Positions 61,005 through 64,000 of a DNA stretch of 64,000 nt are shown piece after piece. The position numbers and the translations under genes are program-made. The number at the start of each line of letters is the position of its first letter. Position 1 is the first letter of the stretch. The notes beneath the pieces are model-generated. The model was given only the letters and a program-made list of their open reading frames with translations. It did not search any database and was not told where the DNA came from. The DNA is from Actinobacteria bacterium OV320 (GTDB taxonomy: Bacteria > Actinomycetota > Actinomycetes > Streptomycetales > Streptomycetaceae), in contig LJCX01000030.1 in the NCBI GenBank assembly GCA_001298545.1, positions 496,001 through 560,000 of the forward strand. The letters run 5' to 3'.

Positions 61005-61562
61005 ATGGATCTCACCGTTTGGGCCCGCGACCTGGCCAGGTCCCTCCTCGCGGAGCCCCTGCCTCGGCGCTGGGCACACTCTCAGGGCGTTGCCGCAAGG
61101 GCCCAGTCCCTGGCAGGCATCCTGGGCGACGATGCGGAACTACTGTGGGCCGCGGCGATGCTGCACGACATTGGTTACACGCCGTCGCTCGCCACGACGG
61201 GGTTCCATCCGCTGGACGGCGCCCGCTACCTGCGCGACCGTTCGGCCGCGGACGAGCGCCTGGTACGGCTGGTCGCCAACCACTCGTACGCGCTGTTGGA
61301 GGCGGAAGAGCGCGGGCTGCGCGAAGAACTGGAGGCCGAGTTCCCGATCCTCGACCACGCCGAGCTGGTGGACGCTCTCGTGTACTGCGATATGACCACC
61401 ACCCCGGACGGCACCCCCACCACCGTGGATGCCCGGCTGGCAGAGATCCTCACTCGGTATGACCGCGACAGCATCGTCGGCCGATTCATCCGCCGAGCCG
61501 ATGAGGATCTCCGAGCTGCTGTACACAGAGTCGAAGCCCGGCTGATCTTGGCAGAGCGGTAA
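61005..61562 (+). CDS. HD-domain metal-dependent phosphohydrolase
   Basis: 185 residues. H...HD...D signature: RRWAHSQGVAARAQSLAGIL (first His), AMLHDIGYTPS (HD) and LVDALVYCDMTTTPDG (final Asp). HD proteins hydrolyse nucleotides or cyclic dinucleotides. Its promoter carries the same motif as the XRE/HAD promoter, implying co-regulation with those genes. An intact relative of the 59478 fragment. Confidence 0.9.
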   Translation: MDLTVWARDLARSLLAEPLPRRWAHSQGVAARAQSLAGILGDDAELLWAAAMLHDIGYTPSLATTGFHPLDGARYLRDRSAADERLVRLVANHSYALLEAEERGLREELEAEFPILDHAELVDALVYCDMTTTPDGTPTTVDARLAEILTRYDRDSIVGRFIRRADEDLRAAVHRVEARLILAER

Positions 61563-61577
61563 GGGAGGCCACGGCGC

Positions 61578-62048
61578 TCAGTCGACGTGAGGAAACATCC
61601 CAGCCAGGTAGTGGGCGATCTGCTTTCGCATGGAGCGGTGGATGTCGTAGGAGTCCAGTTCGCTGGGCAGGATCCAGCGGACGCCATCGGCCTCGTCGTT
61701 GATAGTGGGCTCGCCTCCGACCGGCCGGCCGATCAGGGTGACCTCGTACGCCTGCCGGATCTCCCCGTCCGTGTAGGCCACCACATGCTCAGGGACCGAA
61801 TACACGCCGAGGAGCCCGGTGGGTTCGGCGTCGATTCCGGTCTCTTCCTTGCATTCCCGGACTGCGCACTGCGACGGGGATTCCCCTATGTCCATGGCTC
61901 CCCCGGGCAGAGCCCACTGCCCCGTGTCGCGACGCCGCTGCAGGAGGATCGCCCCGTCCGCCTCCCGGACTACCAGCATGTTGCACGCCGGGATCAACGT
62001 GTTCGGCTTGGGTGCGTTCACGTCGTACCAGTACTCCGTACGTCCCAT
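61578..62048 (-). CDS. NUDIX hydrolase
   Basis: 156 residues. Complete Nudix box GAMDIGESPSQCAVRECKEE followed by TGID (residues ~51-74). 'WALPGGAMDIGE' and an acidic 'EADGVRWILPSELD' near the end are usual. It hydrolyses nucleoside diphosphate-X compounds; substrate unknown. Convergent with the HD gene 15 bp away and same-strand with the XRE gene. Confidence 0.9.
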   Translation of the reverse strand: MGRTEYWYDVNAPKPNTLIPACNMLVVREADGAILLQRRRDTGQWALPGGAMDIGESPSQCAVRECKEETGIDAEPTGLLGVYSVPEHVVAYTDGEIRQAYEVTLIGRPVGGEPTINDEADGVRWILPSELDSYDIHRSMRKQIAHYLAGMFPHVD

Positions 62049-62063
62049 CGCGGGCCGCGCTCC

Positions 62064-62816
62064 TCACATGGACTCGGGTGACCAGGGCTTTGCAGTCTCC
62101 CAGACCGCGTCGAAGCTGCCGGCGTAGTGGTCGAACCAGCCGTCTTCCTCCAGGCGCCGCAGCTCGAACAGGGGGTTTGCGCTGGCGGGCTGCCCCCAGA
62201 CGTGCGGGTTGACCAGGAGCACGTCATCGAAGCGGAAGAGGCTGTTGTAGAGGGTGGTGTCGTGGAGGCGCACCTCGCACCCGGGCGTGCCGATCAGCTT
62301 GCGGTAGTAGGTGAGGGACGCCCTGATCTTTGCTGAGAGGGTGCCGCCGATGCCTTCTTCCTCGTCCCTGACGGCGACGGCCTTGCCCGATGGGTCGCCG
62401 AAACAGAGGCGGACCTGAACGCCAGCGTCGGCGCGCTCGGCGAGCATCGCTGCAACGCGCGGGTTGGTCTGGGCGAAGAACGTGCCGCTGAACACCAGTA
62501 CGTCGATGTGTTCCTGAGTGGTCTTCAGGAGGCGAACCCAGGACTTCTGCGGGAAACTCGCGCGGTTCGGAAAGGCAGCGACCAGTTCGGTCTGCTCGGT
62601 CGGCTGCCCCTGCGCCTCGTCCTCCTCGGGCGGCCACAGGTACGACACGTCCACACCGAGATGCTTCGCAACCGCCCATTGGTGCCGACGGAGCGGCTGC
62701 CGGCCGATGCTGATCCAGCGCTCCACCGTCTTGACATCAACTTGGCACGAGGCCGCGAGATCCTCGGGGGTGATCTGCCGCTGGAGCATCACCGTACGCA
62801 ACCGCTCGTTCACCAT
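62064..62816 (-). CDS. XRE-type regulator with PLD-like (DUF5919-type) C-terminal domain
   Basis: 250 residues from ATG 62816 (GAGG upstream). HTH ~5-60: 'ITPEDLAASCQVDVKTVERW' and ISIGRQPLRRHQWAVAKHLG. After a Gln/Glu linker the C-terminal part (NRASFPQKSWVRLLKTTQEH, IDVLVFSGTFFAQTNPRVAA and later YYRKLIGTPGCEVRLHDTTL) resembles the PLD-like effector-binding domain I recall as DUF5919. It likely binds the inverted GACGTCC sites in its own divergent promoter. Confidence 0.75.
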   Translation of the reverse strand: MVNERLRTVMLQRQITPEDLAASCQVDVKTVERWISIGRQPLRRHQWAVAKHLGVDVSYLWPPEEDEAQGQPTEQTELVAAFPNRASFPQKSWVRLLKTTQEHIDVLVFSGTFFAQTNPRVAAMLAERADAGVQVRLCFGDPSGKAVAVRDEEEGIGGTLSAKIRASLTYYRKLIGTPGCEVRLHDTTLYNSLFRFDDVLLVNPHVWGQPASANPLFELRRLEEDGWFDHYAGSFDAVWETAKPWSPESM

Positions 62817-62828
62817 CGCATCCTCGCA

Positions 62829-62876
62829 GGACGTCCTGGGACGCGGCAAGATCTTGCGGGACGCCAGGACGTCCCA
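62829..62876. promoter_or_regulatory. inverted GACGTCCTGG sites and GCAAGATCTTGC palindrome between xre and HAD genes
   Basis: GGACGTCCTGGGACG (62829-62843) is followed by the perfect 12-bp palindrome GCAAGATCTTGC (62846-62857) and then CCAGGACGTCCCA (62864-62876, the inverse of TGGGACGTCCTGG). The cluster spans most of the 105-bp divergent promoter, so one factor probably controls both genes. Confidence 0.7.
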
Positions 62877-62921
62877 CAAGGTCACTTCTAACGGGTAGTT
62901 CACGCTGCCTACCCTGGTCCC

Positions 62922-63611
62922 GTGCAGCGAATTGTGTTGTGGGACGTGGACCACACCCTTGTGGAAAACTCCGGCGTGAGCAAGGAGATCTACGCCAGCG
63001 CCTTCAAGGCACTAGCTGGGCGGGAGGCCGAGTTGCCTGCTCCCACGGAGGGGCGTACGGACCGGGCGATCATGCGCGAGATGTTCATCCGGCACGGTTT
63101 GCCGGGTCCTGACTGGGAGCGGGCGCAGCATGCACTGGAGGAAGCCGGCCGTTGCCGCGAGGAAGATCTGCGACGGCGGGGTCATGTCCTGCCCGGTGTC
63201 CAGGACGCGTTGAAGGCACTCGCGGCGGACCCAGCTATCTGTTCCTCGGTCCTCACCGGCAACATTTCGGCCAATGCCCACGTCAAGCTGCGTGCGTTCG
63301 GGCTTGATGGCCTGCTCGACATGGCTGTTGGCGGGTACGGCGAGGATAGCGACGATCGAGCGCGTCTCGTCGACGCCGCCCGTGCCCGTATCCATGCCGC
63401 CCACGGCATCCCTCTCGTCTCGCCGACCGTCCTGATCGGGGACACGCCCCGCGATGTGCGCGCCGCGCATGACGCCCAGGCACACTGCATCGCCGTCGCC
63501 TCCGGGATCCACTCGGTGGCAGAACTCCGCGCCGCCGGGGCCGACGCCGTCGTCCCTGATCTGACCGACACGGAGGGCTTGTTGACCCTCCTGCGGGAAG
63601 TCCTGACCTGA
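62922..63611 (+). CDS. HAD-superfamily hydrolase (phosphoglycolate phosphatase-like)
   Basis: 229 residues. Motif I DVDHTLVENSG, motif II LTGNISANA and motif IV LIGDTPRDVRAAHDA, with a four-helix cap between ~20 and 90. Such enzymes dephosphorylate small metabolites. GTG 62922 is used; GTG 62934 (directly at VLWDVDHT) is an alternative. Divergent from the XRE gene with shared operators. Confidence 0.88.
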   Translation: MQRIVLWDVDHTLVENSGVSKEIYASAFKALAGREAELPAPTEGRTDRAIMREMFIRHGLPGPDWERAQHALEEAGRCREEDLRRRGHVLPGVQDALKALAADPAICSSVLTGNISANAHVKLRAFGLDGLLDMAVGGYGEDSDDRARLVDAARARIHAAHGIPLVSPTVLIGDTPRDVRAAHDAQAHCIAVASGIHSVAELRAAGADAVVPDLTDTEGLLTLLREVLT

Positions 63612-63651
63612 GTGGACAACAGAGCTCCGGGACCAGAGACCGGTGACCGGT

Positions 63652-63999
63652 TCAGGGGCGCAACGCGTAGCAGCGCAGCGTGTCCAGATCTTCGCTGTGG
63701 ACCGAGGACCAGGACGCTGTCAGCAATTCGGCGTGCTGCGGGCTGATCCCGATGGATTTCCGTTCGTCCGGGAGGCGTTCAGCGAGCGGGGTGACGACCC
63801 AGAACGTCCCGCCGGGTGGGAGAAGGTATCGGACGCGGGCGAGGAAGGCCGCCTTGTCCTTGATGAAGGCGAACACCAAGCGGCAGGTGACGGCGGCGTA
63901 GCCCGCCTCCGGCAACGCCCGGATCTCCTCGGTCTCGAAGTCCAGCCGCTGAAAATGCGGACCGTCGGACGTGTCCTGCTCGGCCTGGGCGATCTCCAG
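63652..63999 (-). CDS. class I SAM-dependent methyltransferase, C-terminal part (cut by window edge)
   Basis: 116 visible residues, running in from the right edge: 'AVTCRLVFAFIKDKAAFLAR' and VRYLLPPGGTFWVVTPLAER are the post-motif I strands of class I methyltransferases (LLPPGG turn). The SAM-binding GxGxG lies outside. Convergent with the HAD gene. Substrate unknown. Confidence 0.75.
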   Translation of the reverse strand: MEIAQAEQDTSDGPHFQRLDFETEEIRALPEAGYAAVTCRLVFAFIKDKAAFLARVRYLLPPGGTFWVVTPLAERLPDERKSIGISPQHAELLTASWSSVHSEDLDTLRCYALRP

Positions 64000-64000
64000 C

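Overview
The window is very GC-rich actinobacterial DNA. GTG starts, GAGG-type ribosome binding sites, 4-bp start/stop overlaps and the gene families themselves (SepF-like SflB, DUF4232 lipoprotein, F420-type oxidoreductase, AICE integrases) point to a Streptomyces chromosome. From memory, the order arginine deiminase, ornithine carbamoyltransferase and the SepF-like gene resembles the S. coelicolor SCO5967-SCO5976 neighbourhood; this was not checked by alignment.

Region 1 (1-27.3 kb) is mostly ordinary chromosome. It holds the 3' end of cysC, an aryl-CoA monooxygenase/reductase fused gene with its enoyl-CoA hydratase, a small Bergerat-fold ATPase, argF and arcA (with a good ARG-box candidate in front of argF), an SPFH coiled-coil protein coupled to a degenerate NAD-kinase-like protein, and the Hen1-Pnkp RNA-repair operon. 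It continues with a DUF4232 lipoprotein, an LLM-class oxidoreductase, MazG plus a P-loop ATPase, sflB, and a run of regulator/exporter genes (YceI/MarR, DHA2 MFS, DUF2993 protein, TetR, Bcr-type MFS/MarR) with several visible operator-like palindromes.

Region 2 (27.4-33.7 kb) is a four-gene polymorphic-toxin operon: an SseB-domain protein, a WXG-like acidic protein, a 1591-residue RHS toxin with an unassigned C-terminal toxin domain, and a small downstream gene that fits an immunity protein.

Region 3 (33.8-40.3 kb) is a cargo block bounded by a perfect 37-bp direct repeat. Both copies read as the 3' end of a TrmA/RlmD-family RNA methyltransferase gene whose body is absent. Inside are an XRE/MmyB regulator, a truncated Atu4866-domain gene, a TetR gene, an amidase with a small GatC/AtzG-like partner, an MFS exporter and an MBL-fold hydrolase. 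Three related 13-bp sites (in front of tetR and in the amidase/MFS divergent region) look like one TetR regulon.

Region 4 (40.3-53 kb) has the look of a defence/accessory island: a decayed small gene, an NB-ARC/TPR STAND protein with a 2-TM partner, a 1526-residue sacsin-like GHKL ATPase ending in a DUF3883/ELK nuclease-like domain, a frameshifted PLD/zinc-ribbon remnant, a Cys-rich unknown, an HhH DNA-glycosylase-like protein and a DUF4839 membrane protein.

Region 5 (53-64 kb) contains an SDR gene, then two integrase/excisionase modules and a truncated third recombinase. They are interleaved with a tRNA-Arg(UCU) 3' remnant, strong hairpins and a repeated 31-37-bp palindrome, which I read as stacked, decayed actinomycete integrative elements. 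To their right are gpsA-like, HD, NUDIX, XRE/DUF5919-like, HAD and a partial methyltransferase gene. A shared ACGTCCTGGGACG motif links the XRE/HAD divergent promoter to the HD gene, and a broken copy of the HD gene lies beside the integrative elements.
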